A stretch of 58,474 bases of DNA from contig JAQVVM010000020.1 of the NCBI GenBank assembly GCA_028698995.1, positions 1 to 58,474 of the forward strand, read 5' to 3'. The translations under genes were made by a program, and so were the position numbers. The notes below the pieces were generated by a model that saw only the letters and a list, made by a program, of their open reading frames with translations, was not told the origin of the DNA and did not search any database. Source of the DNA: Bacteroidales bacterium (GTDB lineage Bacteria > Bacteroidota > Bacteroidia > Bacteroidales > PXBB01). Positions 27,260-35,043 of this stretch are shown piece by piece. Positions within the stretch are counted from its first letter, which is position 1; each line of letters opens with the position of its first letter.

Positions 27260-28303
27260 CTACAGACCAGTCAGAAACATTAATGTATCCACATTATCAG
27301 CGTAATCGGACAATGATGGTTTTTGAGCTGAACCAAATGGAATGGTGTTTTCAAGAATACTTTCAGCTACCACACATTGTAAAATATCTTTGTTCTTTAT
27401 GATAAAAGATTCAACAAAAGATATATTGTCATAAAATTCATAATTCAATACACCAATAGGTGCATTCAATGAATAATTATGCTTCAGTAGTATAAAACCG
27501 GAATCAAGAAAAGGTTCCCTATTGACAATAAAAATCGCTTTGTAATACTCATAATTGTTGTAAAATTTTGTATTATTTGCTATATATGCGTATTTGGATA
27601 ATGCATTTAATAAATCTGTAAAGTTATAGCCTTGTGGCACAAAAAGATGCGATACGCTTCTGCAGCCTTTGCCAAAGAAAAGGCATATATCGTCGGCAAG
27701 TAAGTTTAACTGCTCTTGGGTTTCATTCCCTGAAAGGATTGCAATACTGCTTCTGTTCTTGCGAATGATATGGGGATATTTCCCGAAATAGTAATCGAAA
27801 TACCTTGCAGAATTGTTACTTCCGGTTGCAATTACAGCATCAAACCCATTTATTAATTCATTTTCAAAATGAATCAGTTCTTTAAAACCCTCATTAAACT
27901 TCACTAAGGTATGGGCCAAAAAAGGTAAAAGTACTTTATCCTGAGATGACATTTTTATAATAGCTTTATGTCCACAAATGATGACACACAAAAAGTCGTG
28001 AAATCCAACAATAGGTAAATTTCCAGCCATAATCAGGGCAATTCGCTTTGGATGGGCCACTTCAAAGGCTTTTAAATCATAAGGCTTCAACCATTGATAG
28101 AGTTTCTCTTTCTGCAAATATTCTGCTGTTTGTTTTAAAGCAAAAAGCAAACTGCTACGGTCGAACCATGAATTCTGTTGTGTTGCTTCTGTTACTATTT
28201 TCTCTAAATCTGAATTTGAATTGTTATTTGAAAGATTCTGAAGTTCAGTTTTAAGAAAATTTCCTAGTTGAGAAAAAGCAAAAAGCCGGTCTTTTAAATT
28301 CAT
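27260..28303 (-). CDS. Acyl-CoA reductase (LuxC-like)
   Basis: A 347-residue protein of the LuxC/acyl-CoA reductase branch of the aldehyde dehydrogenase superfamily, which reduces fatty acyl-CoA to aldehyde with NADPH. The probable nucleophile is Cys214 in FGKGCRSVSHLFVP; the nucleotide-binding region includes RIALIMAGNLPIVGFHDFL and FDAVIATGSNNSARYF. It is shorter than LuxC of luminous bacteria (~480), but this short form is the one I know from Bacteroidota, where it often sits beside serC and serA and a ferredoxin gene. Here serC and serA are nearby but the ferredoxin is not. It is divergent from the gene at 28366 with only 62 bp between. Confidence 0.85.
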   Translation of the reverse strand: MNLKDRLFAFSQLGNFLKTELQNLSNNNSNSDLEKIVTEATQQNSWFDRSSLLFALKQTAEYLQKEKLYQWLKPYDLKAFEVAHPKRIALIMAGNLPIVGFHDFLCVIICGHKAIIKMSSQDKVLLPFLAHTLVKFNEGFKELIHFENELINGFDAVIATGSNNSARYFDYYFGKYPHIIRKNRSSIAILSGNETQEQLNLLADDICLFFGKGCRSVSHLFVPQGYNFTDLLNALSKYAYIANNTKFYNNYEYYKAIFIVNREPFLDSGFILLKHNYSLNAPIGVLNYEFYDNISFVESFIIKNKDILQCVVAESILENTIPFGSAQKPSLSDYADNVDTLMFLTGL

Positions 28304-28339
28304 AGTAAAAATATCTGTTGGTAAAGATACTAAAACTTT

Positions 28340-28347
28340 TAATTTTG
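28340..28347 (+). promoter_or_regulatory. -7 box in the 62-bp divergent intergenic region
   Basis: Plus-strand TAATTTTG fits TAnnTTTG and lies 18 bp before the ATG at 28366. On the other strand TATCTTTA (28322-28329) is a near match for the acyl-CoA reductase gene, so the two promoters are packed almost back to back. Confidence 0.45.
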
Positions 28348-28365
28348 CATTATTAACCTAAGTTG

Positions 28366-29310
28366 ATGAAAAACTACGATATCTTAAAAAAATCTACTGT
28401 ACTCATTTTGGCATTGTGCTTATTTACACATATTTTAAAGAGCCAAGAGCATGAAGATTTAAATATTTATGAAGACTCACTTAAAAATTTAGCCCCTGCC
28501 ATTTTATATGGTGCCAATGATTTTATTAAGAATGAGGCTAATACCAAATTTTCAGATTTACTTTGGGAAGTTCTAAATTTGGAGCATTCATTCAAATATC
28601 CCTTTGATTCGCTTAAGACAATTTCAGTTTTAACATCCCCTGATAAATATTTTAGGATTTTTACATGGAATTTGCGGAAAATGGATGGTTCTTTTGATTT
28701 CTTTGGTATGATACAGATGAATCCACAGAAAAAGGATGGTGATTTTGTGTTCAGAATGACTAATGATAAAATGATTTCAAATACTCAGGCTGTTCAGGAA
28801 GTTTTATCATGTAACAACTGGTACGGCGCACATTATTATAAGTTAATAATGGAAAAATACAGAGGCAAAAAGTTCTATACACTTCTGGGTTGGGATGGAA
28901 ATAATAACATCTCTTCCCGAAAAATTATTGATATTGTAAGTTTTGAAAACGAGGAACCTCAGTTTGGTGCTCCTGTTTTTCAAACTAAAGAAATTCTTCA
29001 GACACGCTTTATTATTGAATATGGTGCTCATGTATCAGTTTCTTTAAAATATGAAAAACAATATTTAAATGAAGGTAAGAATAAACGGGTGATGATTGTT
29101 TTTGATAGAGTATCACCAATTCAACCCATGCTTGAAGGACATTACCAGTTTTATGTTCCCGAAACCAATGTTTTCGATGCTTTTGTTTTTAAAAACGGGA
29201 TATGGCAGCTCTTCGAAAATGTTGATGCCAGAACGAAGGATATTCCCAGAAGAGAACAAAGAAGAAGACAAATGGAAATTCAAAGAATGTATCCTTCAGA
29301 ACCTGAATAA
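28366..29310 (+). CDS. Exported hypothetical protein
   Basis: About 314 residues from the ATG at 28366 (a TTG one codon earlier is also open). The N-terminus has a hydrophobic segment around residues 9-25 followed by SQEH, consistent with a signal peptide. The body has no catalytic motif I recognise; features include NLRKMDGSFDFFGMIQMNP, YYKLIMEKYRGKKFYTLLGW and a strongly basic tail RREQRRRQMEIQRMYP. I regard it as a conserved-looking Bacteroidota protein of unknown role, and the link to the neighbouring acyl-CoA reductase is only positional. Confidence 0.75.
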   Translation: MKNYDILKKSTVLILALCLFTHILKSQEHEDLNIYEDSLKNLAPAILYGANDFIKNEANTKFSDLLWEVLNLEHSFKYPFDSLKTISVLTSPDKYFRIFTWNLRKMDGSFDFFGMIQMNPQKKDGDFVFRMTNDKMISNTQAVQEVLSCNNWYGAHYYKLIMEKYRGKKFYTLLGWDGNNNISSRKIIDIVSFENEEPQFGAPVFQTKEILQTRFIIEYGAHVSVSLKYEKQYLNEGKNKRVMIVFDRVSPIQPMLEGHYQFYVPETNVFDAFVFKNGIWQLFENVDARTKDIPRREQRRRQMEIQRMYPSEPE

Positions 29311-29380
29311 AGGTCATTGTTCTAAATTCTTCATCAAGAAAATTTTCCTGTTTTAAATTTTATAGTGTGAAAATATTTTA

Positions 29381-29388
29381 TACATTTG
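29381..29388 (+). promoter_or_regulatory. -7 box of the serC-serA unit
   Basis: TACATTTG fits TAnnTTTG and would give a leader of about 90 nt before the serC ATG. The -33 element is not clear. Confidence 0.5.
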
Positions 29389-29482
29389 TCACATTGTAGT
29401 ATATTTTTTTTACTGTAATATTATACTTAAAACTCAGGTTATAAATTAGTTATAAAAATATTAACAACCAAATTATTTTATT

Positions 29483-30553
29483 ATGAAAACACATAATTTT
29501 AGTGCAGGTCCGGCAGTATTACCACAGGTGGCCATCGAAAACACTGCAAAAGCCATTTTAGATTTAAACGGTATCGGTCTTTCTCTTATAGAAATCTCGC
29601 ATCGCAGTAAAGACTTTCAGGCTGTTATAGATGAGGCTGTTGCTCTTATGAAAGAATTGTTGGGTTTACCCGAAGGATACCATGTGTTATTTTTAGGAGG
29701 AGGTGCCAGTACACAATTTGCAACAATTCCTATGAATTTTCTAAAAACAAAAGCTGCCTATCTTGAAACAGGAGTTTGGGCCAAAAAAGCAGCTAAAGAG
29801 TCAAAAGGTTTTGGAGAAACAGTCATTGTTGCTTCCTCTGCTGATAAAAACTTCAACTATATTCCTAAAAATTATGTTGTTCCCTCTGATGCAGATTATT
29901 TTCACATCACTACCAACAATACAATTTATGGTACTGAAATTCGCACTGATATTGATTCCTCCGTACCTTTAATTGCAGATATGTCATCTGACTTCTTAAG
30001 CAGACCGACAGATATTTCTAAATATGTTATGGTTTATGGTGGAGCACAGAAAAACATTGGACCGGCAGGGGCTACTTTTGTCATCATAAAAGAAGACTTT
30101 ATGAATAATATTGCTAACCGCCATATCCCTACCATGTTCAAATATGCAACACATACTGCTGAAGGTAGTATGTTCAATACACCACCTGTAATGCCAATCT
30201 TCACCATAAAAGAAACCCTCAAATGGCTTAAATCATTAGGTGGTTTAAAAGCTATTGAGAAGATGAATATTGAAAAAGCAAATATTTTGTATGATGCGAT
30301 TGACAGCAGCAGAATATTTATGGGAACTGCTGAATTAGATAGCCGTTCATTAATGAATATTTGTTTTGTAATGAAACCTGAGTATGCAGAAAAAGAAGAA
30401 GCTTTTATGAGCTTTTCAAAATCAAAAGGCATGAGTGGTATTAAGGGACACCGTTCAGTTGGAGGATTCAGAGCATCTACTTACAATGCTTTACCAAAAG
30501 AAAGTGTGATGGCATTGGTTGATTGCATGAAAGAATTTGAAAGGACTGTGTAA
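29483..30553 (+). CDS. serC: Phosphoserine aminotransferase
   Basis: Converts 3-phosphohydroxypyruvate and glutamate to O-phosphoserine and 2-oxoglutarate, the second step of serine synthesis; the family also serves pyridoxal phosphate synthesis in some bacteria. The 356-residue product opens [14 protein letters not shown], the class V aminotransferase start, and carries the PLP lysine at 190 in [12 protein letters not shown]. The C-terminal [20 protein letters not shown] binds the phosphate. Length is normal. serA follows after 80 bp in the same direction, which brings steps one and two together; serB is not in the window. Confidence 0.97.
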   Translation: MKTHNFSAGPAVLPQVAIENTAKAILDLNGIGLSLIEISHRSKDFQAVIDEAVALMKELLGLPEGYHVLFLGGGASTQFATIPMNFLKTKAAYLETGVWAKKAAKESKGFGETVIVASSADKNFNYIPKNYVVPSDADYFHITTNNTIYGTEIRTDIDSSVPLIADMSSDFLSRPTDISKYVMVYGGAQKNIGPAGATFVIIKEDFMNNIANRHIPTMFKYATHTAEGSMFNTPPVMPIFTIKETLKWLKSLGGLKAIEKMNIEKANILYDAIDSSRIFMGTAELDSRSLMNICFVMKPEYAEKEEAFMSFSKSKGMSGIKGHRSVGGFRASTYNALPKESVMALVDCMKEFERTV

Positions 30554-30633
30554 TTAAGAATCAAACGTTGGTAATACCTTTTTTATAGGGTGTTTTTAAA
30601 CAGATTTTACAACATTAATTTAAATATAAGAAT

Positions 30634-31554
30634 ATGAAAAAAGTATTAGTTGCTACAGATAAACCATTTGCTCCCGTTGCAGTGCAGGGTATAAAAAAAG
30701 TTTTAGATCAGGCCGGTTATGAATTGGTTTTGCTCGAAGGTTATACAGCTCAGAGTGATTTTGTGAATGCTGTCAAGGATGTTGATGCTGTTATTATTCG
30801 CAGTGACAAGGCTGACAAAGAAGTTCTTAATTCCGGAAACAGACTTAAAATTGTCGTTCGTGCAGGAGCAGGTTACGATAATATTGATCTTCAGGCAGCC
30901 ACAGAAAAAGGCATTGTTGCCATGAATACACCAGGTCAAAATTCAAATGCTGTTGCAGAATTAGCTTTCGGCATGATGGTTTCTGCTGCAAGAGGTTTTT
31001 ACAATGGCAAATCAGGATCTGAACTCAGAGATAAAAATCTGGGAATTCATGCTTATGGTAATGTGGGAAAATATGTAGCTGAAATAGCCAAAGGTTTTGG
31101 AATGAAGCTTTTTGCATTTGATCCATTTGTTCCTGCTGAAACCATTAGAAAGGACGGTATTGAGCCTCTGAACTCTGTGGAGGAGCTTTACAGCAAATGT
31201 CAGTATGTTTCCTTACATATTCCTGCTAACGATAAAACAAAAAAATCTATCAATTTTGAGTTATTATCGAAAATGCCAAAAGGAGCTACTTTGGTAAATA
31301 CTGCAAGAAAAGAGGTAATTTGTGAAAATTCGCTTGTGCAAATGTTTGAAGCACGTTCCGATTTCAGATATGTATCTGATATTGCTCCAGATAATGCCGA
31401 AGAAATTTCAGCTAAATTTTCCGGAAAGTTCTTCTTTACCCCAAAAAAAATGGGTGCTCAGACTGAAGAAGCAAATATTAATGCCGGCATTGCAGCTGCC
31501 AAACAGATTGTTGACTTCTTTGAAAAAGGAGATATTAAATTTAAAGTGAACTAA
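30634..31554 (+). CDS. serA: Bacteroidota-type D-3-phosphoglycerate dehydrogenase
   Basis: Catalyses the first step of serine synthesis, oxidation of 3-phosphoglycerate with NAD+. The 306-residue protein is a short D-isomer 2-hydroxyacid dehydrogenase with no ACT or ASB regulatory domain. The active-site Arg is in LVNTARKEVI. The cofactor loop reads LGIHAYGNVGKYVAEIAKGF, not the usual GxGxxG start. At the position of the usual catalytic His (TPHxG) the sequence has TPKKMGAQT, so His is replaced by Lys. From memory this KKMGAQT form is typical of Bacteroidota SerA, so it is a lineage trait rather than decay. It pairs with serC directly upstream. Confidence 0.93.
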   Translation: MKKVLVATDKPFAPVAVQGIKKVLDQAGYELVLLEGYTAQSDFVNAVKDVDAVIIRSDKADKEVLNSGNRLKIVVRAGAGYDNIDLQAATEKGIVAMNTPGQNSNAVAELAFGMMVSAARGFYNGKSGSELRDKNLGIHAYGNVGKYVAEIAKGFGMKLFAFDPFVPAETIRKDGIEPLNSVEELYSKCQYVSLHIPANDKTKKSINFELLSKMPKGATLVNTARKEVICENSLVQMFEARSDFRYVSDIAPDNAEEISAKFSGKFFFTPKKMGAQTEEANINAGIAAAKQIVDFFEKGDIKFKVN

Positions 31555-31576
31555 CTTTATCTTTTATCTTTTAAAA

Positions 31577-31617
31577 AAACAAAAGAGGCTGTTCTTTTTG
31601 AGCAGCCTCTTTTGTTT
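31577..31617. terminator. Bidirectional terminator between serA and the DEAD-box gene
   Basis: AAACAAAAGAGGCTG (31577-31591) pairs with CAGCCTCTTTTGTTT (31603-31617), a perfect 15-bp stem with an 11-base loop. The T run is stronger on the minus-strand side, but the hairpin can stop both convergent genes. Confidence 0.9.
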
Positions 31618-31770
31618 CTAAATCTTCCCTGAATTAATCTTTAGTGGCTTTATAAAAAACGAACTAATGATTCCATGAGGGTAACCTCGATTAGTCTTAT
31701 CAATGTATTTTTAAAGGTATTGATAATAAAATCTGATATCTATTCAAGATGTTTTAATGCTGAAATTGGG

Positions 31771-33858
31771 TTATATCCTCTTTCGTTTGTCCTTGTTCTT
31801 CTTTTCTTTAAAGTCCGGTTTTGATTTGTAACCGTCCTTGCCCTTATATTCACTCTTTTCTTTAAAGTCAGGTTTAAATTTGTGGTCGTCTTTGTCTTTG
31901 TAAACTCTCTTTTCTTTAAAATCAGGTTTTGATTTGTAACCGTCCTTGTCTTTGTAGTCTTTCTTTTCTTTATAGTCGGGTTTTGACTTATAGCTGTCCC
32001 TGTCTTTATATTCTCTTTTTTCTTTAAATTCGGGTTTTGATTTGTAACCGTCCTTGTCTTTATAGTCTTTCTTTTCTTTATAGTCGGGTTTTGATTTATA
32101 GCTGTCCTTGTCTTTATATTCTCTTTTCTCTTTAAAGTTGGGCTTGTCATTAAAATCTCTATTGCCCTTATATTCTCTTTGTTCCTTGTTTCCCTTTTTA
32201 TAGTCAGAGCGAGGCTCTCTTGGTTCCGGTGGGTTAATATCTGCAATTTTAAGAATAACCTTTCTGCCTTCGTAAGTAACATCATAAAATGACTTCAACA
32301 ACAACTCCGTGGAATTTTTATCAGCTTCAAATAAAGTAATGCTTTTGTTTATATTGACTTTTCCTATTGTAATATCCCTTGTTCTTGTTGAATCATTAAT
32401 AAGACCAATAAGTTTCTGTGGGGTTAAATTTTCAATATTACCGAGGTTTATTTTTAATAAAACCATGTTGTCATTTATCTTTTCTTTTTTTCTGTCTCTT
32501 GAGTTTTCAAAACGATTATTCTCCTTTGATGTACTTATATTGATGTCAACTGCATCTTTGTAATATGTTAAAAACCGATTGAATTCTACGGACACGAATT
32601 TTGTTATTAATTCCTCACGACTAAGCCATTCCAGTTTTTTAAATACGATGGGTAAAAAATCATCAATTTGTTCTTTGTTCACTTCAACATTTTCCATGCG
32701 GTTGATAACATTAAACAATTGTTTTTCACAGATTTCTTCTCCTTTAGGAACGTTTTTTAAAACAAATTCTTTACGAACGGTTTTGCTGAGATTTTTGATA
32801 CGTGAAACTTCACGGGTGTTGCAAATTGAAATGCACAAACCTTTTTTCCCTGCCCTTCCTGTTCTGCCACTACGATGGATATAAATTTCATCATCATCAG
32901 GCATGTTATAATTAATGACGTGTGTAAGGTCTTCAACATCTAATCCTCGAGCAGCAACATCAGTAGCTACAAGCATCTGAAGATTTCGAAGACGGAACCT
33001 CTGCATGGCATATTCTCTCTGAACCTGAGAAAGGTCACCATGTAAAGCATCTGCGTTATAGCCATCTTTCATAAGTTTTTCAGCGACTTCTTTTGTTTCC
33101 ATTCTTGTTCGGCAGAAAATTAAACCATAAATGGCAGGGTAATAGTCAACAATACGTTTGAGAGCCTGATACCTGTCGGATGCTTTGACGACATAATAAT
33201 TATGCTGAACAGAATCTGCTCCTGAATTTTTATTGCCTACAATAATTTCTTCAGCATTCTTCATATACTTTGAGGCAATTTTAGCTACCTCATTTGGCAT
33301 TGTTGCTGAGAAAAGAAGTGTACGGCGTTGTTTTGGCAGTTCCTCTAAAATACTGTTCAGTTCTTCTTTAAACCCAAGATTTAGCATTTCATCTGCTTCA
33401 TCAAGAATGAGGGTGTTGATGTGTTCTAATTTTATTTTATTGCGTCTGATAAGGTCATTCATTCGTCCCGGTGTCCCAACAACAATATGAGTGCCCTTGT
33501 TCAATGATTTTATTTGCATGTCAATGGGTGCACCACCATATACAGATGTTATGACGATATTGGTCATGTACTTGGCATAATGCTCAAAATCCCTTGTTAT
33601 TTGAATACAAAGTTCTCTGGTAGGGCATAGAACTAAAATCTGAGGGCTATTGAGAGATTCATTTATACTGTTAAGAACAGGTAAACCATAGGCAGCAGTC
33701 TTACCTGAACCTGTTTGCGACAAGCCTATAACATCATTGTCTGTGTTTAATAATGCAGGTATAACCTGTTCCTGAATAGGCATGGGAATTTCAAATCCTA
33801 AATCAGCGATAGCTTTTAGCAATTCTTTCCGAATGCCAATTTGTTCAAATGTTATCAT
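31771..33858 (-). CDS. DEAD-box RNA helicase with DbpA-type RNA-binding domain and repetitive basic tail
   Basis: ATP-dependent RNA helicase of about 695 residues from ATG 33858, chosen because ITFEQIGIRKELLKAI is the normal family opening. Motifs: Q motif (GFEIPMPIQ), Walker A SQTGSGKT (about 47-54), DEAD (about 153-156), SAT, and HRSGRTGRAG. After the helicase core and a linker comes a DbpA-like RNA-binding domain (MVLLKINLGNIENLTPQKLI to GRKVILKIAD), which in relatives binds 23S rRNA. The tail of about 130 residues is a lysine, aspartate and tyrosine-rich 18-residue repeat, encoded by the 54-bp repeat described separately. A cold-shock or ribosome-assembly role is likely. The tail probably adds nonspecific RNA binding. 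Confidence 0.95.
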   Translation of the reverse strand: MITFEQIGIRKELLKAIADLGFEIPMPIQEQVIPALLNTDNDVIGLSQTGSGKTAAYGLPVLNSINESLNSPQILVLCPTRELCIQITRDFEHYAKYMTNIVITSVYGGAPIDMQIKSLNKGTHIVVGTPGRMNDLIRRNKIKLEHINTLILDEADEMLNLGFKEELNSILEELPKQRRTLLFSATMPNEVAKIASKYMKNAEEIIVGNKNSGADSVQHNYYVVKASDRYQALKRIVDYYPAIYGLIFCRTRMETKEVAEKLMKDGYNADALHGDLSQVQREYAMQRFRLRNLQMLVATDVAARGLDVEDLTHVINYNMPDDDEIYIHRSGRTGRAGKKGLCISICNTREVSRIKNLSKTVRKEFVLKNVPKGEEICEKQLFNVINRMENVEVNKEQIDDFLPIVFKKLEWLSREELITKFVSVEFNRFLTYYKDAVDINISTSKENNRFENSRDRKKEKINDNMVLLKINLGNIENLTPQKLIGLINDSTRTRDITIGKVNINKSITLFEADKNSTELLLKSFYDVTYEGRKVILKIADINPPEPREPRSDYKKGNKEQREYKGNRDFNDKPNFKEKREYKDKDSYKSKPDYKEKKDYKDKDGYKSKPEFKEKREYKDRDSYKSKPDYKEKKDYKDKDGYKSKPDFKEKRVYKDKDDHKFKPDFKEKSEYKGKDGYKSKPDFKEKKNKDKRKRI
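31806..32160 (-). repeat. Seven 54-bp tandem repeats encoding the helicase tail
   Basis: A CTTTAWAR-type word begins each unit at 31806, 31860, 31914, 31968, 32022, 32076 and 32130, exactly 54 bp apart. Each unit encodes an 18-residue module of the form YKSKPDYKEKKDYKDKDG. Two alternating variants (EFKEKREYKDRDS and DYKEKKDYKDKDG) indicate a higher-order 108-bp duplication. The terminal unit is degenerate. Confidence 0.88.
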
Positions 33859-33920
33859 GTAAAATGGAAAATGCACAGAAAACGTGCGGTAAATAATTAA
33901 TTTCTTTTGTTTTGTGACCG

Positions 33921-33928
33921 CAAAGATA
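33921..33928 (-). promoter_or_regulatory. -7 box upstream of the DEAD-box helicase
   Basis: Minus-strand TATCTTTG matches TAnnTTTG and lies about 62 bp before the ATG at 33858. A TTTG at 33944-33947 is only 15 bp further upstream, shorter than ideal. Confidence 0.55.
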
Positions 33929-34010
33929 GTGATTTTTTTAATGCAAATTTTTTTTACTTACAGTATTTTGTCGGTTAGCGGTATGAGAAGTTGTCGATTG
34001 CTGGCGATTT

Positions 34011-34046
34011 CCTGTCATTTACACAAAAGTTGAAGCGGGCTATAAC
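34011..34046 (-). repeat. Spaced direct repeat, left copy
   Basis: On the plus strand CCTGTCAT (34011-34018), 20 other bases, then GCTATAAC (34039-34046). The same two words with the same 20-base spacing recur at 34956-34991, at the other side of the gluzincin gene. On the minus strand it reads GTTATAGC-N20-ATGACAGG; the ATG here opens only a 26-codon frame. Confidence 0.7.
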
Positions 34047-34123
34047 CCTTGAATAACCTTCTGTCACGTCAATTTTTTATGCCGCATGTAATAGCTGATT
34101 GTTTATCTGCCTTTAGTCCTGCT

Positions 34124-34963
34124 TCAATTTTGTTTTTCATTTACACTCACATGTTGCTTAAAATTCTGTATGACTTTTGAAAACTCAATATTATAAACTT
34201 CCTTAAATACTTCGTCATTATCGCTGTTCTTGAGGAGTTTTTTCATGAATATTAAAAGGTTTTCCTTGCCATATGTTGCCACCAAATAATCTACAATACA
34301 AGCAAACTCAGAATAAATGAAAGCAATTGGGTATGTTACATTGAGTTTTGTGTCGTCTTCTTTTTTTGTTTTAAAATCAAGAGGTGGTAAAAAGTTCCCA
34401 TTTGCTATATCTCGATAGGTTTCCTCTTTACTGGGGTAAAATGAAGTTCCCATTTGGTTTGTACTATACACCGCGATTCCTTCCATTAACCATTGTGGGT
34501 ATCTGTACGCTTGAATGAATCCTGCATTTTGATCAATCAACGAGTGGGAAAACTCATGTAGTAAATAAATTTCAAGAGAAATAGATCCTTCATTAGCTTC
34601 TTTAAGTGCCCAAGTCGAAATGAATAGTCTACTGTTGGGGTAAACACAAAACCTAGCTTTTGAAAGAGAGTGTTGAATAAAGGTAGAGCTGTCACGAAAA
34701 ATAAAAACTTTAGGTTTGTATAAAAATTTTAATTCATGAAAATCTTCAACGATTGGAAGCAATGTGTCAATTTTCTCAAAGTCAGAAAATACCGCTCCGT
34801 TTTGTATGTATATGTTTGTGTGTTGCAATTCATGTTTCGTAAAACCAATAATAACTGGTGAGAAAGGGAATAACTTACCGAACAAAAATTCATAGGTTAA
34901 TATTCCCATTAAAATGAAAATAATTCCCAAAATTGATAATTTTATTTTTTTCTTGCCTGTCAT
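34124..34963 (-). CDS. Membrane-anchored gluzincin-type metallopeptidase-like protein
   Basis: A 279-residue protein with an N-terminal membrane segment (about residues 6-28) and a predicted extracytoplasmic body. The sequence EIYLLHEFSHSLIDQNAG contains HExxH (HEFSH), followed about 20 residues on by PQWLMEGIAVYST, the WxxEGxA motif of the peptidase MA-like (gluzincin) family where the Glu is the third zinc ligand. The substrate is unknown. It is inserted between the permease operon and the helicase gene and is bracketed by the spaced repeat; its ATG at 34963 is part of the right repeat copy. The 80 bp upstream leave room for its own promoter but none is clear. Confidence 0.85.
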   Translation of the reverse strand: MTGKKKIKLSILGIIFILMGILTYEFLFGKLFPFSPVIIGFTKHELQHTNIYIQNGAVFSDFEKIDTLLPIVEDFHELKFLYKPKVFIFRDSSTFIQHSLSKARFCVYPNSRLFISTWALKEANEGSISLEIYLLHEFSHSLIDQNAGFIQAYRYPQWLMEGIAVYSTNQMGTSFYPSKEETYRDIANGNFLPPLDFKTKKEDDTKLNVTYPIAFIYSEFACIVDYLVATYGKENLLIFMKKLLKNSDNDEVFKEVYNIEFSKVIQNFKQHVSVNEKQN

Positions 34964-34991
34964 TGACTGTCTTTTTACAATTCGCTATAAC
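34956..34991 (-). repeat. Spaced direct repeat, right copy
   Basis: Plus-strand CCTGTCAT (34956-34963), 20 bases, GCTATAAC (34984-34991). It matches the left copy in both words and in spacing, in direct orientation, 945 bp away. The first word includes the start codon of the gluzincin gene. Confidence 0.7.
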
Positions 34992-35043
34992 TCTGCTTTA
35001 AGGTCATTGATTGAAGTCATAATTTAGGATGAGAAGGTATGAG

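Noticed and set aside
31740..32285. 181-codon minus-strand frame over the helicase tail
   Set aside because: It exists because the 54-bp repeat keeps other frames open; its composition (T, N, K, R only) is not that of a real protein and it has no start signal.
34011..34991. Integron attC sites around the gluzincin gene
   Set aside because: The repeat lacks the RYYYAAC/GTTRRRY core pair and the long imperfect hairpin expected of attC; no integrase gene is present in the window.
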